Origin: an uncultured Roseicyclus sp.
Lineage (GTDB): Bacteria; Pseudomonadota; Alphaproteobacteria; Rhodobacterales; Rhodobacteraceae
DNA length: 64,000 bases
NCBI GenBank assembly: GCA_947489665.1
Contig: CANLEH010000001.1
Span: forward strand, 1,460,501 to 1,524,500
Direction of reading: 5' to 3'
Shown here: one piece after another, positions 24,423 through 33,979 of the stretch
Layout of the letters: each line of letters begins with the position of its first letter
Numbering within the stretch: position 1 is the first letter of the stretch
The notes under the pieces: generated by a model
Seen by the model: only the letters and a program-made list of their open reading frames with translations
What the model was told of the DNA's origin: nothing
Database searches by the model: none
Translations under genes and position numbers: made by a program

Positions 24423-27400
24423 ATGCCGTCGCACCGGATGCGATTGACTGCCGAGAAGGTGGCACAGCGCTTGCGGCTGATCGCGCCAATGGTTGCAGTG
24501 CGCCGGGCGCCCATTGATCAATTCGTTCTGGAGGAATTGCCGGATGCGACAGCGCGCCCGGATCTGAGCCTGTTTGCCTGCAACGCCCCCGGCCCGCGAT
24601 TGGAGTGGAACGCCTATTGGGGCGGGCAGGACATGCATTTCGTGCTGCGCTCGCGCTTTACTGTGCCCAAGGGCTGGCGGCATCCAGCGCTGCATCTGCC
24701 GCTGGGGGTGGCGGGTGATATCTTCACCCATCCTGAGGGGCTTTTGTATATCGATGGCGACGTGATTGCCTCGGCCGACCGCTATCATCACTCCATCGAA
24801 ATTCCGGCACGCTTTGCCGATGGTCTGCCCCATGATCTGCTGATCCACGGCTGGACTGGCCTGTCGGGCTGGCCGCCCGATCCGAACAACCGCACACAGC
24901 TTTTGATGAAGGAATGCTCCGTCATCGAGATTGATCGCGCGCTGGAGGGGTTTCAGACGATGGCGGAGGTGGCGCTGGATCTCTGCTCGGAGCTCAACGA
25001 CAACCGGCCCGAAAAGCATGCCATTCTGACGGCGTTGGATCAGGCGTTCCTGACACTCGATACGCGTGACCCGATGGGCGAGGATTTCCGCCGCTCCGTC
25101 GCGCCGGCCACCGACAAGCTGTTGGAAGGGTTGGAGAAAGCGGGGCCATCGCTTGATATTCAGCTCCATGCTGCGGGGCATGCGCATATGGATGTGGCCT
25201 ATCTTTGGCCCATCGCGCAGATCCGGCAGAAGAACGCGCGGACCTATTCCAACGTGCTGCGCCTGATGGAGAAGCATCCGGAATTCCGGTTCAGCCATTC
25301 CCAGCCGCAACTCTACGATTGGACAGCGCAGGATTTCCCCGAGATTTTCGAGGGTATCAAGACCCGCGTTGCACAAGGCCGATGGGAGGTTCTGGGCGGT
25401 ATGTGGGTGGAGCCCGATGCCAATATGCCGGGACCGGAGGCGTTGGTGCGCCAGATCGCGCTGGCCCGGCGCTATTGTGACGAGACGTTTGGGGAAGGGG
25501 CGGAGACGCCGGTACTGTGGCTGCCGGATACGTTCGGCTTTCCTGGATGCCTGCCGCAATTAATGCAGCAGGCGGGCTTGCGGTGGTTCGTGACCAACAA
25601 GGTGAATTGGAACCAGTACAATCAGATGCCAGCCTCGACCACGATGTGGGAGGGCATCGACGGCAGCCGGGTGATGGCGCAGTTCCTGACCACCCCGCGC
25701 GAGGTGCAGCATCTGCCGTTTCCGACCAACTACAAATCGGACCTGACGGCGGAGGAGGTGGTGGGCACATGGTCCCGTTCAACCGTCAAGGACCGGGTGC
25801 GCGACCTGCTGATCTGCTATGGCTATGGCGATGGCGGCGGGGGACCGACGGATGAATTGATCCGCAAGGCCAAGGTCTGGGCGCACATGCCCGGTGCGCC
25901 GCAACTGCGGCCGTCCACCGTGCGCGCGTTTTTCGAAGCGCTTGAGGACAAGGCGCAAAACCTGCCTGTCTGGCAGGGCGAGTTTTACCTCGAAGGGCAT
26001 CGCGGGGTGCTGACCAGCCAGGGCTGGATCAAGCGTGCAAACCGCAAGGCGGAGGTCGCGCTGCATGATGCGGAGCTGGCCATGGCGCTGGCGATGGAGC
26101 GCGGCCATGTTCCCGAGGATCTGACAGCCGTGTGGCAGCGGCTGTGCACCAACCAATTCCATGACATCCTCACGGGCACCTCCATCGGCGAAGTGTTTGA
26201 GGATGCGCGCGCCGATTTTGAGTGGATCATGGGCGAAGTCGAGGGCGTCTTGGAGCGGGCTGGGGCTGCGCTGATGCCTGAAGGGGCGGATTGGCTGGTT
26301 CTGGATGGCGCACCCTTGGCGCGTGCGCGGCAGGTTTTGCTGGACGGCCCTGCGGTGGAGGCTGGCAACGCCTTGCCGGCGCAAGTGGTCGATGGCGGTG
26401 TCTTGGTCGAGCTGCCGGAGGGCGCGCCGCTGTCGGCGCGGGCGCTGTCGCGGGCGACTGAGGGCGCGGATGTCTTTGGCGCATCGGCCCGTGCAGAGGG
26501 TGACGGCGCCGTGCTCGAAAATGATCTTCTGCGCATCGAGATTGGCGATCACGGCATGATTGCACGGCTCTACGACAAGCGCGCAGGGCGTGAGGTGCTG
26601 AAGCCTGGTACCTTTGGCAACCGCTTGGAATTGTTTGAAGATCGACCCATCTCCTGGGACGCGTGGGACATCGACATCTTCTTTGAGGATCGCGGGGAGC
26701 TTGTGGGCGGCCTGACCCGGATCGAGGTCGTGGAAACGGGGCCGTTGCGGGCTGTGGTGGAAGTGGAGCGCGCCTTTCGGCAATCCAAGATCACGCAGCG
26801 CGTGGTCCTGCGCCGAGGCTCCGCCCGGCTCGATTTTGAGACGGATGTGGATTGGCATGAAACGCATCTGCTGCTGAAGGCGGCCTTCCCGGTCGATATC
26901 CGCGCCAGCCGCGCGGTGTTCGACATCCAATGGGGCCAGATTGACCGGCCTACCCATCGCAACACCTCGTGGGACGCGGCACAATTCGAGGTGCCCGCGC
27001 AGAAATGGGCGGATCTGAGCGAGGGCGATTACGGTGTCGCGCTGCTCAACGACTGCAAATACGGGTATGACGTGCGAGATGATGTGCTGCGGCTGAGCCT
27101 GATCAAATCAGCCACGATGCCCGATGCGGGTGCGGATCAGGGCGCGCATCGGTTCACCTATGCGCTCCTGCCCCATGTCGGGAACACGCGCGTGGATGTG
27201 CGGGCAGAGGCCTATGCCCTGAACTATCCGCCACGTGTGCTGCACGGGCCGGGGCAAGGGCAGCTGGTGGAGCCTTTGGTGCGCTGCCTGTCGGGCCGCG
27301 CGGTGATCGAGACGGTGAAACCGGCCGAGGATGGCGACGGGGTGATCGTGCGCCTGTTCGAGGCCCATGCGACGCGTGGCACGGTAGACGTGCGCCTTTC

Positions 27401-27536
27401 CCCCAGGGTGTCTGGCGTGGAGCAGGTTGGATTGCTGGAAGATGGCGCCACAAAGCTGCCGATCTCGTCCGGGATGGTCTCCGTGCCTCTCCGCCCTTAC
27501 GAGATAATCACTCTCAGGCTCCGCTTCGCCCCCTGA
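24423..27536 (+). CDS. GH38 alpha-mannosidase
   Basis: A 1037-aa glycoside hydrolase of family 38. The zinc-binding HxD is H255-M-D257 (AGHAHMDVAYLWP), the nucleophile is D369 in VLWLPDTFGFPGC, and the later TNQFHDILTGTSIGE belongs to the helical domain. The N-terminal 240 residues are the usual beta domain, and the C-terminal half is the all-beta GH38C region. No signal peptide is present, so it acts in the cytoplasm on imported mannosides, fitting the ABC transporter genes directly upstream (3-bp gap). Bacterial GH38 enzymes remove alpha-linked mannose from oligosaccharides or glycoconjugates. Confidence 0.94.
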   Translation: MPSHRMRLTAEKVAQRLRLIAPMVAVRRAPIDQFVLEELPDATARPDLSLFACNAPGPRLEWNAYWGGQDMHFVLRSRFTVPKGWRHPALHLPLGVAGDIFTHPEGLLYIDGDVIASADRYHHSIEIPARFADGLPHDLLIHGWTGLSGWPPDPNNRTQLLMKECSVIEIDRALEGFQTMAEVALDLCSELNDNRPEKHAILTALDQAFLTLDTRDPMGEDFRRSVAPATDKLLEGLEKAGPSLDIQLHAAGHAHMDVAYLWPIAQIRQKNARTYSNVLRLMEKHPEFRFSHSQPQLYDWTAQDFPEIFEGIKTRVAQGRWEVLGGMWVEPDANMPGPEALVRQIALARRYCDETFGEGAETPVLWLPDTFGFPGCLPQLMQQAGLRWFVTNKVNWNQYNQMPASTTMWEGIDGSRVMAQFLTTPREVQHLPFPTNYKSDLTAEEVVGTWSRSTVKDRVRDLLICYGYGDGGGGPTDELIRKAKVWAHMPGAPQLRPSTVRAFFEALEDKAQNLPVWQGEFYLEGHRGVLTSQGWIKRANRKAEVALHDAELAMALAMERGHVPEDLTAVWQRLCTNQFHDILTGTSIGEVFEDARADFEWIMGEVEGVLERAGAALMPEGADWLVLDGAPLARARQVLLDGPAVEAGNALPAQVVDGGVLVELPEGAPLSARALSRATEGADVFGASARAEGDGAVLENDLLRIEIGDHGMIARLYDKRAGREVLKPGTFGNRLELFEDRPISWDAWDIDIFFEDRGELVGGLTRIEVVETGPLRAVVEVERAFRQSKITQRVVLRRGSARLDFETDVDWHETHLLLKAAFPVDIRASRAVFDIQWGQIDRPTHRNTSWDAAQFEVPAQKWADLSEGDYGVALLNDCKYGYDVRDDVLRLSLIKSATMPDAGADQGAHRFTYALLPHVGNTRVDVRAEAYALNYPPRVLHGPGQGQLVEPLVRCLSGRAVIETVKPAEDGDGVIVRLFEAHATRGTVDVRLSPRVSGVEQVGLLEDGATKLPISSGMVSVPLRPYEIITLRLRFAP

Positions 27537-27565
27537 CCAGCGGCGAAATGCGCGATTAGTCTTCC

Positions 27566-27609
27566 TTGTTTCAAAAATACCTCGGGGGGTCCGGGGGGCA
27601 GCGCCCCCC
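27566..27609. repeat. GC-rich REP-like intergenic element, copy A
   Basis: An AT-rich start (TTGTTTCAAAAATACC at 27566) leads into a G-rich run and a perfect 7-bp hairpin GGGGGGC-AGC-GCCCCCC (27593-27609). A related element is at 32112-32162. It lies between two convergent operons and can act as a bidirectional terminator. From memory, such elements recur between genes in Roseobacter genomes. Confidence 0.6.
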
Positions 27610-27646
27610 GCTCGGTCGACCGCGTCAGCGGGCGAAACCGATCATG

Positions 27647-29350
27647 TCACGCGACCGCCAGACCTTCATCGGAAAGCCCATCCAACCTTGGCATCAGGGA
27701 CAGCAGGCTTTGCGTGTAGGGATGCTGTGGATTGGCGAAGAGCGCCTCGGTCTCGGCGACCTCCACCAGCTCGCCGTTCTTCATCACACCCACGCGGTCA
27801 CACATCTGACGCACTACGGGAAGGTCGTGGGAGATGAACAGCATCGTAAGGCCCAGATGCTCCTGCAGGTCCTTCAGGATGTTGAGGATCTGCGCCTGGA
27901 TGGACACGTCGAGGGCGGAGGTCGGCTCATCACAGATCAGGAAGCGCGGTTGTGTGGCCAAGGCGCGGGCGATGGAGATGCGCTGCCGCTGACCGCCGGA
28001 GAATTCGTGGGGGTATTTGAGACCCGCTTCCGCGCCGAGGCCCACGCGGTCGAGCAGTTCGGCCACGCGATCCTTGAGCGCTTGCCCGGCCAGTAGCCCG
28101 TGATGGCGGGCGGGCTCGGCCACGATCTCATCCACGCGCATGCGGGGGTTGAGCGATGAATAGGGGTCCTGAAAGATCATCTGGATCTGCTTGCGGTAAC
28201 TGTCGGGGACGCCGCCGGGCTGCGGCGCAACTTGGGCGCCGTCAAACCAGACCTCACCACCATCGACCGGGTACAGCCCCGCGATCATCCGCGCGATGGT
28301 GGATTTGCCAGAGCCGCTTTCGCCCACAAGCCCGAAGACTTCGCCTTCCTTGATGTCGAAGCGGGCCTGATCGACGGCGGTGAAATATTCCCGGTTGCGC
28401 GGCAGGATCGCGCGTTTCTGGAGGAAGGTCTTGGTCAGGCCCTTGGCCTCGACCAGCGGTTTGGTGCGGTCGACGTCCGTCGAGGGCCAGTTGCGCTTGA
28501 GGTCTTCGATGGCGAATTCCGTGACGCGACCGCCGTAGGAGATCAGCGGGAAGCGGTGCAGCTTGACCGTGGGGCGGGGGACGGCAGCGATGAGGGATTT
28601 GGTGTAGGGGTGGTTGGGTTGGCCAAGCACCTGTTCGGTGGAGCCGCTTTCGACCACCTCGCCCATATACATGACCGTCACCTTGTCGGTCGTGTCGGCG
28701 ATCACGCCCATGTCGTGGGTGATCAGGATCACGCCCACCTGCCGCTCGCGGGTCAGTTCCTTGATGAGTTCCAGGATCTGCGCCTGGATCGAGACGTCGA
28801 GGGCCGTGGTCGGCTCATCGGCGATGATGACATCGGGTTCCGAGCAGAGGGCGAGGGCGATCACCACGCGCTGCCGCATGCCGCCTGAGAACTGGTGCGG
28901 ATACTGGTCGAGGCGGGTTTCCGGGTCGGGGATGCCCACGCGGTCGATCAGATCGCGGGCGCGTTGATTGGCCTCGGCGTCCGTCACGTCGAGATGTTGG
29001 GTGATGGTCTCCACAAGCTGCTGTCGCACGGTGAAGAGCGGGTTGAGGGAGGTTAGCGGGTCCTGGAAGATCATTGAGATCTTCTTGCCGCGGAGCGCGC
29101 GCATGGCGTCGGTGTCGAGGCCGGAGATCTCCTCACCCTTGTAGCGAATAATCCCGCCCGCGATGCGCCCGGGGCGATCGAGCAGGCCCATGACAGCGGC
29201 GCCGATGGTGGATTTTCCGGCCCCGGATTCGCCGACAAGGCCGTGGATTTCACCGGGTTCCACGCTCAGGTTCGCGGCTTTCACAGCGGTGAAGACCTGA
29301 CGGCGGGCCGGGAATTCGACGGTGAGGTTTTGGATTTCGAGGAGGGGCAT
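27647..29350 (-). CDS. Fused double ABC ATPase (DppD-DppF type), second system
   Basis: A 567-aa protein with two ABC cassettes. The first (5-260) has GESGAGKST, FSGGMRQR and VIIADEP. The second (300-555) has GESGSGKST, FSGGQRQR and FLICDEP. Opp-type tails (NHPYTKSLIAAVP, QHPYTQSLLSLMP) follow each. It is the last gene of the second peptide/oligosaccharide transporter operon (33795 to 27647). Its ATG overlaps the stop of the nuclease-like DUF gene by one base (TAATG at 29348-29352), so the ATPase is translationally coupled to that unrelated gene. Confidence 0.94.
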   Translation of the reverse strand: MPLLEIQNLTVEFPARRQVFTAVKAANLSVEPGEIHGLVGESGAGKSTIGAAVMGLLDRPGRIAGGIIRYKGEEISGLDTDAMRALRGKKISMIFQDPLTSLNPLFTVRQQLVETITQHLDVTDAEANQRARDLIDRVGIPDPETRLDQYPHQFSGGMRQRVVIALALCSEPDVIIADEPTTALDVSIQAQILELIKELTRERQVGVILITHDMGVIADTTDKVTVMYMGEVVESGSTEQVLGQPNHPYTKSLIAAVPRPTVKLHRFPLISYGGRVTEFAIEDLKRNWPSTDVDRTKPLVEAKGLTKTFLQKRAILPRNREYFTAVDQARFDIKEGEVFGLVGESGSGKSTIARMIAGLYPVDGGEVWFDGAQVAPQPGGVPDSYRKQIQMIFQDPYSSLNPRMRVDEIVAEPARHHGLLAGQALKDRVAELLDRVGLGAEAGLKYPHEFSGGQRQRISIARALATQPRFLICDEPTSALDVSIQAQILNILKDLQEHLGLTMLFISHDLPVVRQMCDRVGVMKNGELVEVAETEALFANPQHPYTQSLLSLMPRLDGLSDEGLAVA

Positions 29351-30018
29351 TAGGTGCTCAATTCACTTACGGCGCGAACGACGTCTGCACCAAGTTGTCT
29401 TGTGTTCTTGGGATTTCCAGCACCATTCAAAAGGTCGACTCCAAACTTGGCGGCAAGGTCGCGCAGGACAGGTTTCGAAGGCTGGATAATCGCTTCGCCA
29501 GAGGTCACTTTGATCGTGCCATTTTCCAAAATGGAGACTTCGAATCCGTGGGTTGCGACAGAATTCTGGACCGTAATTTCGCGCAACGGCTTGTTGGGTT
29601 TCTCCATTGAAGAGACACTTATACGCAGTTTTCCATTGCTTTCGCGCATCGTTGGTCGGGCGTCTTCAGGGCTGCCGTCGAACAATTCCTCGATCGAGAC
29701 TTCTCCCTCATCGATCAATATCCGCAAAACGAGAATGCGATTAACTCTATCGAGAGTGTTTTGGTTGAACGCCACATGGTTAGACGACGTGATGGTCTTC
29801 ACAGATATGCGCTCGCCCTCGGCGCTGACCACATCGTAACCTTGTTGGTTTACGTCTGACGCCATTTGGCCACGGGTGATCATGGCCGCGTAGAGTTCGC
29901 CAATTCGGCCCGTCAGGTGATTGAGTTCTGCGGGGCTTGTTCCCCAAGACAGTTCACGTTCAAACCAGCTGAGCGCTTCACCCAGAGACTGAATTATCTG
30001 AACCTGACTGAGCGCCAT
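29350..30018 (-). CDS. DUF6998-like protein with possible nuclease fold
   Basis: A 222-aa cytoplasmic protein unrelated to transport. Residues 30-90 (GRIGELYAAMITRG, GYDVVSAEGERISVKTIT) resemble the core of restriction-endonuclease-like DUF6998 proteins: a Glu in the first helix, then D-x(n)-S-x-K in adjacent strands. The C-terminal third (VLRDLAAKFGVDLLNGAGNPKNTRQLG) looks like a small DNA-binding or SAP-like helical unit. The start is the ATG at 30018, 1 bp from the upstream permease stop. It is less GC-rich than its neighbours, hinting at transfer. The family assignment is from memory and moderate. Confidence 0.7.
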   Translation of the reverse strand: MALSQVQIIQSLGEALSWFERELSWGTSPAELNHLTGRIGELYAAMITRGQMASDVNQQGYDVVSAEGERISVKTITSSNHVAFNQNTLDRVNRILVLRILIDEGEVSIEELFDGSPEDARPTMRESNGKLRISVSSMEKPNKPLREITVQNSVATHGFEVSILENGTIKVTSGEAIIQPSKPVLRDLAAKFGVDLLNGAGNPKNTRQLGADVVRAVSELST

Positions 30019-30019
30019 A

Positions 30020-30982
30020 CTAACGCAACCTCGGATTGAGGGCATCGCGGAGCCAGTCGCCAAGCAGATTCACGCTCAGCGCCAGGACCAGCAGCGTCGC
30101 CGCCGGGAAGACCAAAATCCACCAGTTCCCGGAGAAGAGGAATGTCTGGCCGATGCGGATCAGTGTGCCGAGGGACGGCTCCGTTGGCGGCGCGCCAACG
30201 CCGAGGAAGCTGAGGGTGGCTTCGGCTATGATGGCGAGCGCCAGAGAGATCGTGGCGATGACGAGGACGGGCGAGAGCACGTTGGGCAGGATATGGCGCG
30301 CCATGATGACGAAGGGCGAGCGGCCGATCAGGCGGGCGGCTTGGACGTATTCCTTGTTCTTTTCCACCAGCGTAGCCCCTCGGACCACGCGGGCGAATTG
30401 CACCCAGTCCGACAGGCCGATGGCGAGGATCAGGACGGCGATGGCGACCTGATCTCGGTACTCGATGGGGGTGATGCCCTTGGCGATGCCGAAGATCAGC
30501 ATGGCGACAAGGATCGACGGGAAGGTGAGCTGGATGTCGGCGATGCGCATGATGATCGTTTCGGTCCAGCCGCCGACATAGGCCGCGATCAGGCCAAGTG
30601 TGACGCCGAGGACCAGCGCGAAGGTGACGGCGGCGAAGCCCACGAAGAGCGACACGCGCATCCCGTAGAGGATGGTTGAAAAGACATCGCGGCCCTGATC
30701 GTCAGTGCCGAGAAGGAAGGTCTCTCCGGTAAACGCAGACGGCACGCCGGGGGCGGTGAGGCCATTGAGCAGGTTCAGCGTGGCCGGGTTGAACGGGTCG
30801 TGAGGCGCAATGAGCGGCGCGAAAACGGCGGCGAGGATCAGCGTCAGCGTCACGATGGCCGAGATCATGGCCACCGGCGAATGGCGGAAGGCATAGCCCA
30901 CGTCGCTGTCCCACGCCCGGGCAAGGCGGCTTTGCGCGCGGGCCTCGGAGACGGCGGGAATATCGTCTGGCGTGTCGGTCAT
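30020..30982 (-). CDS. ABC transporter permease, DppC type, second system
   Basis: A 320-aa permease with a 35-residue cytoplasmic N-terminus, about six helices, the motif FLLGTDDQGRDVFSTILYG and the coupling loop VEKNKEYVQAARLIGRSPF. Its start overlaps the end of the DppB-type gene by one base (30982). It pairs with that permease to form the channel. Confidence 0.93.
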   Translation of the reverse strand: MTDTPDDIPAVSEARAQSRLARAWDSDVGYAFRHSPVAMISAIVTLTLILAAVFAPLIAPHDPFNPATLNLLNGLTAPGVPSAFTGETFLLGTDDQGRDVFSTILYGMRVSLFVGFAAVTFALVLGVTLGLIAAYVGGWTETIIMRIADIQLTFPSILVAMLIFGIAKGITPIEYRDQVAIAVLILAIGLSDWVQFARVVRGATLVEKNKEYVQAARLIGRSPFVIMARHILPNVLSPVLVIATISLALAIIAEATLSFLGVGAPPTEPSLGTLIRIGQTFLFSGNWWILVFPAATLLVLALSVNLLGDWLRDALNPRLR

Positions 30983-31986
30983 CAGCTTACCCTCAGGCGC
31001 GGGTCAATGAAGACGTAGAGGAGGTCGACGATCAGGTTGATCGCCACGAACATCACCGAAATGAGCATGAGGTACGCGGCCATCACGGGGATGTCGACGA
31101 ACTGGATGGCGTTGATGAAGAGCAGGCCCACGCCCGGCCACTGGAACACCGTCTCGGTGATGATGGCGAAGGCAATGATCGAGCCCAGTTGCAGGCCCGT
31201 CACCGTGATCACCGGCACCATCGTGTTCTTGAGCGCGTGGCGGAAGTTGATGGCGCGGTCGCCTAGGCCGCGCGCACGGGCAAAGCGGATATAGTCGGCG
31301 CGCAGGACCTCCAGCATTTCGGCCCGCACGAGGCGCATGATCAACGTCATCTGGTAGAGGCCCAGGGTGATCGCGGGCAGGATGATGGATTGAATGCCGT
31401 CCCATGTGGCGAAGCCCGTGGTCCAGCCGAAAATCTCGCCAGTATCGCCGCGCCCGAATGTGGGCATGCCACCGGTGTTGAACGTCATGTCGGTGAAGGG
31501 GATGCGGATGTCGATGCCCACGCCGAAGCCGTAGATCAGGAGGACGCCGATCAGGAAGGTGGGCAGCGAGACGCCAATCAGGCTGATGCTCATGACAAGG
31601 TTTGCCGTGATCCCGTCGCGTCGGATGGCCGTGAATATGCCCAGGACAATCCCGAAAAAGAGCGCCAGGGCGCCGGACACGAGCGCAAGCTCCAACGTGG
31701 CGGGCAGGCGTTCCGCGATGATCTCGGCCACAGGGCGGCCCTGGCGGTAGGAAATGCCCAGATCGCCTTGCACGGCGCGGACGAGGAAATCCCAGTATTG
31801 GATGAAGAAGGGTTTGTTCAGGCCCAATTGCTCCCGCAGGCGGTCGATATCCTCAAGCGTGCGTTCCTGACCCAGCATCGTGTCGATCGGGTCGCCCACA
31901 AAGCGGAACATCGCAAAGGCCACGAGGCCCACGACCAAAAGGACGAGGACGGATTGGAAGATGCGTCTGAGGATGAAGCTGAGCAT
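30982..31986 (-). CDS. ABC transporter permease, DppB type, second system
   Basis: A 334-aa permease starting MLSFILRRIFQSVLVLLVVG, typical of DppB, with the coupling loop RAEMLEVLRADYIRFARARGL and the conserved end LIVDLLYVFIDPRLRVS. It follows the solute-binding protein gene after a 255-bp gap that holds a REP-like element, so the binding protein and the membrane parts may be expressed at different levels. Confidence 0.93.
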   Translation of the reverse strand: MLSFILRRIFQSVLVLLVVGLVAFAMFRFVGDPIDTMLGQERTLEDIDRLREQLGLNKPFFIQYWDFLVRAVQGDLGISYRQGRPVAEIIAERLPATLELALVSGALALFFGIVLGIFTAIRRDGITANLVMSISLIGVSLPTFLIGVLLIYGFGVGIDIRIPFTDMTFNTGGMPTFGRGDTGEIFGWTTGFATWDGIQSIILPAITLGLYQMTLIMRLVRAEMLEVLRADYIRFARARGLGDRAINFRHALKNTMVPVITVTGLQLGSIIAFAIITETVFQWPGVGLLFINAIQFVDIPVMAAYLMLISVMFVAINLIVDLLYVFIDPRLRVS

Positions 31987-32111
31987 TGATCGGTTGTGCG
32001 GCGAAGGGTGGGGGGCGTCAAGTCTGGAGCAGGGGAAAACCGGGTTGTGCGGCTTAGATCATCGAACCGTCAGCTTGCTTGGCCATGACTTGGGCAACTT
32101 CGCGATCATCT

Positions 32112-32205
32112 TTGTTCTTTAAATATGCCGGGGAGTCGCCCTTGGCGACGGGGCAGAGCCCCCCAGACAGGGATGGGGGAGCGCGAGGGGGGTATCCCCC
32201 CTCGC
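32112..32205. repeat. GC-rich REP-like intergenic element, copy B
   Basis: It starts TTGTTCTTTAAATATGCC (32112-), followed by two hairpins: GTCGCC-CTT-GGCGAC (32135-32149) and GGGGC-AGA-GCCCC (32150-32162). A further G/C-rich palindrome-like stretch ends near 32205. It shares the AT-start/G-run/C-run plan with copy A at 27566. It lies in the 255-bp gap between the binding-protein stop and the DppB start of the same operon and may attenuate transcription or protect the binding-protein mRNA. Nothing gene-like was seen in the gap. Confidence 0.55.
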
Positions 32206-32241
32206 ATTGGTCGCCCTGGCCTTGGGCCGGGGCGAAACCAC

Positions 32242-33795
32242 TTAATTCTCGGCGCCGACTGTCACCCAACGCAGGATGAAGAAGTTGTCAGGGCGCTGGG
32301 TCAACTCGATCCCGTCGCGCACACCCCAGAGCAGAGGCTGGACGTACATGGTGTTGTAGACGGCATCATCCTGAATGATCTGTGCGGCCTCATCCAACAT
32401 CGCCTGACGGGCGCTGTCGTCGATTTCCGACTGGATCAGGGGCAGAAGTTCATCAATGCGGGGGTTGGAATAGCCGCCGAAGTTCCAGGTTCCCAAGCGC
32501 TCGCCATTGGTGTGGACGAGGAAGCGGATCGGATGCTCGGCGTCGAACGTGCCGGGCGACCAACCCAGCAGGTACATGTCGAAATTGTCCTCACGCAGTT
32601 GCGGCCAATAGTTGGAGACCGGCATCGCATCGAGCGTGGCGTTCAGGCCCACTTGCGCCAGCATGGCCACGATGGCCTGACAGACGGCCTCGTCATTCAG
32701 GTAGCGATCGTTGGGGCAGGAGAGGGTGAAATTTGCGCCCTCGGCCCCGGCCTCGGCAATCAGCGACCGAGCGAGGTCCGGATCGTAAGCGGGGCGCTCG
32801 GAGAGCGCTTCCGAATAGCCGCGCATGGCGGGGGAGACCAGTTGGCTGGCCTCTTCCGCGACGCCGCCCATGATGGCTTGCAGGATCGCAGGCACGTTCA
32901 CAGCGTGGCTGACGGCCTGACGGACGCGGACATCAGCGAAGATGTTCGGGTCGCCATTCAGCAGGGTTTCGTGGTCATGGGCGAAGCCCAACATGATGAC
33001 GCGCGCTTCGATCCCGTCGAGCACGTAGACGCCATCGGCGTCGTTCACGCGCGCGGCGTCTTGCACGGGCACAGGGTCGATCAGGTCAATGTCACCTGCC
33101 AGAAGGGCCGCGACGGCGGTGGCGGAGTTCTGGATTGGCGTGAAGACGGCCTCGGTCACGTTATGCTCGACCTCACCCCACCAGCCGTCGAACGGCACGA
33201 GGACGGTTTCCAGATCGGGCTGGCGGGATTGCAGCATGAAGGCACCTGTGCCGTTCACGTTACGGGTGGCGTAGTTTTCGGCATCTCGTGCAGGGCGTTC
33301 GGCGCCATTCTCGGCCGCCCAACCGCTGTCCATCATCATCCAGTTGGCGATGCTGTCGGGAAAGATCGGCTGCGGCGAGGACGTCAGGATATCGACGGTG
33401 AAGTCATCCACCAACACCACGTCGGAGACGGGGGAGAACCAGCTGGCGACATCGCTGTCCTCGGAACTGGCACGCTGATAGCTGAACAGCACATCTTCGG
33501 CGGTGAACGCTTCGCCGCCATGGAAGGTCACACCTTCGCGTAGGTTGAAGCGCCAGCCTGCGCCGTCGGGCAGCGGCTCCCAGCTTTCGGCCAGCGCGCC
33601 TTCGATGGACATGTCGCGGCCACGGCGCACGAGACCTTCGTAGACATTGTTCAGAAAGCCCAGAACCGGCGCAGAGGACACGGCATGCGGGTCCATGGTT
33701 TGCGGGTCGGTGGTGGCGGCCCACCGGAAGGTCTCGGCCTGCGCGGGCAGGGCGGTGGCCAGCGCCAGAAGACTGGCGGTCATTAGGCGATTCAT
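32242..33795 (-). CDS. ABC transporter solute-binding protein, family 5, second system
   Basis: A 517-aa exported binding protein. The signal peptide is residues 1-21 (MNRLMTASLLALATALPAQA). Family-5 motifs follow (WRFNLREGVTFHGGEAFTAED and CPNDRYLNDEAVCQA). The start is the ATG at 33795, preceded by GGGGAGAG. The longer frame to 33924 has no ribosome site. It heads the operon with two permeases, the DUF gene and the fused ATPase. It is clearly paralogous to the protein at 38326-39915. Confidence 0.93.
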   Translation of the reverse strand: MNRLMTASLLALATALPAQAETFRWAATTDPQTMDPHAVSSAPVLGFLNNVYEGLVRRGRDMSIEGALAESWEPLPDGAGWRFNLREGVTFHGGEAFTAEDVLFSYQRASSEDSDVASWFSPVSDVVLVDDFTVDILTSSPQPIFPDSIANWMMMDSGWAAENGAERPARDAENYATRNVNGTGAFMLQSRQPDLETVLVPFDGWWGEVEHNVTEAVFTPIQNSATAVAALLAGDIDLIDPVPVQDAARVNDADGVYVLDGIEARVIMLGFAHDHETLLNGDPNIFADVRVRQAVSHAVNVPAILQAIMGGVAEEASQLVSPAMRGYSEALSERPAYDPDLARSLIAEAGAEGANFTLSCPNDRYLNDEAVCQAIVAMLAQVGLNATLDAMPVSNYWPQLREDNFDMYLLGWSPGTFDAEHPIRFLVHTNGERLGTWNFGGYSNPRIDELLPLIQSEIDDSARQAMLDEAAQIIQDDAVYNTMYVQPLLWGVRDGIELTQRPDNFFILRWVTVGAEN

Positions 33796-33979
33796 GAAAT
33801 CTCTCCCCAGAGTTGGTGTGCGTGCGACCCGGTCCGCCGCGTATGGCCAAACGTGACCCAACCGCGAGCATAGCACGAGGGGGGGTATTGTCACGAACGC
33901 GTGATCGGCTGTCCCGGGTTGCAATTGCGCGGCGCCCTACGCTCTATGCGGGCCAAGGGTTTCCGGGTGGGGCAGGGAC

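Noticed and set aside
23247-25559. 770-aa minus-strand frame over the fused ATPase and mannosidase
   Set aside because: Both plus-strand genes show full catalytic motifs. The antisense product has no domain pattern.
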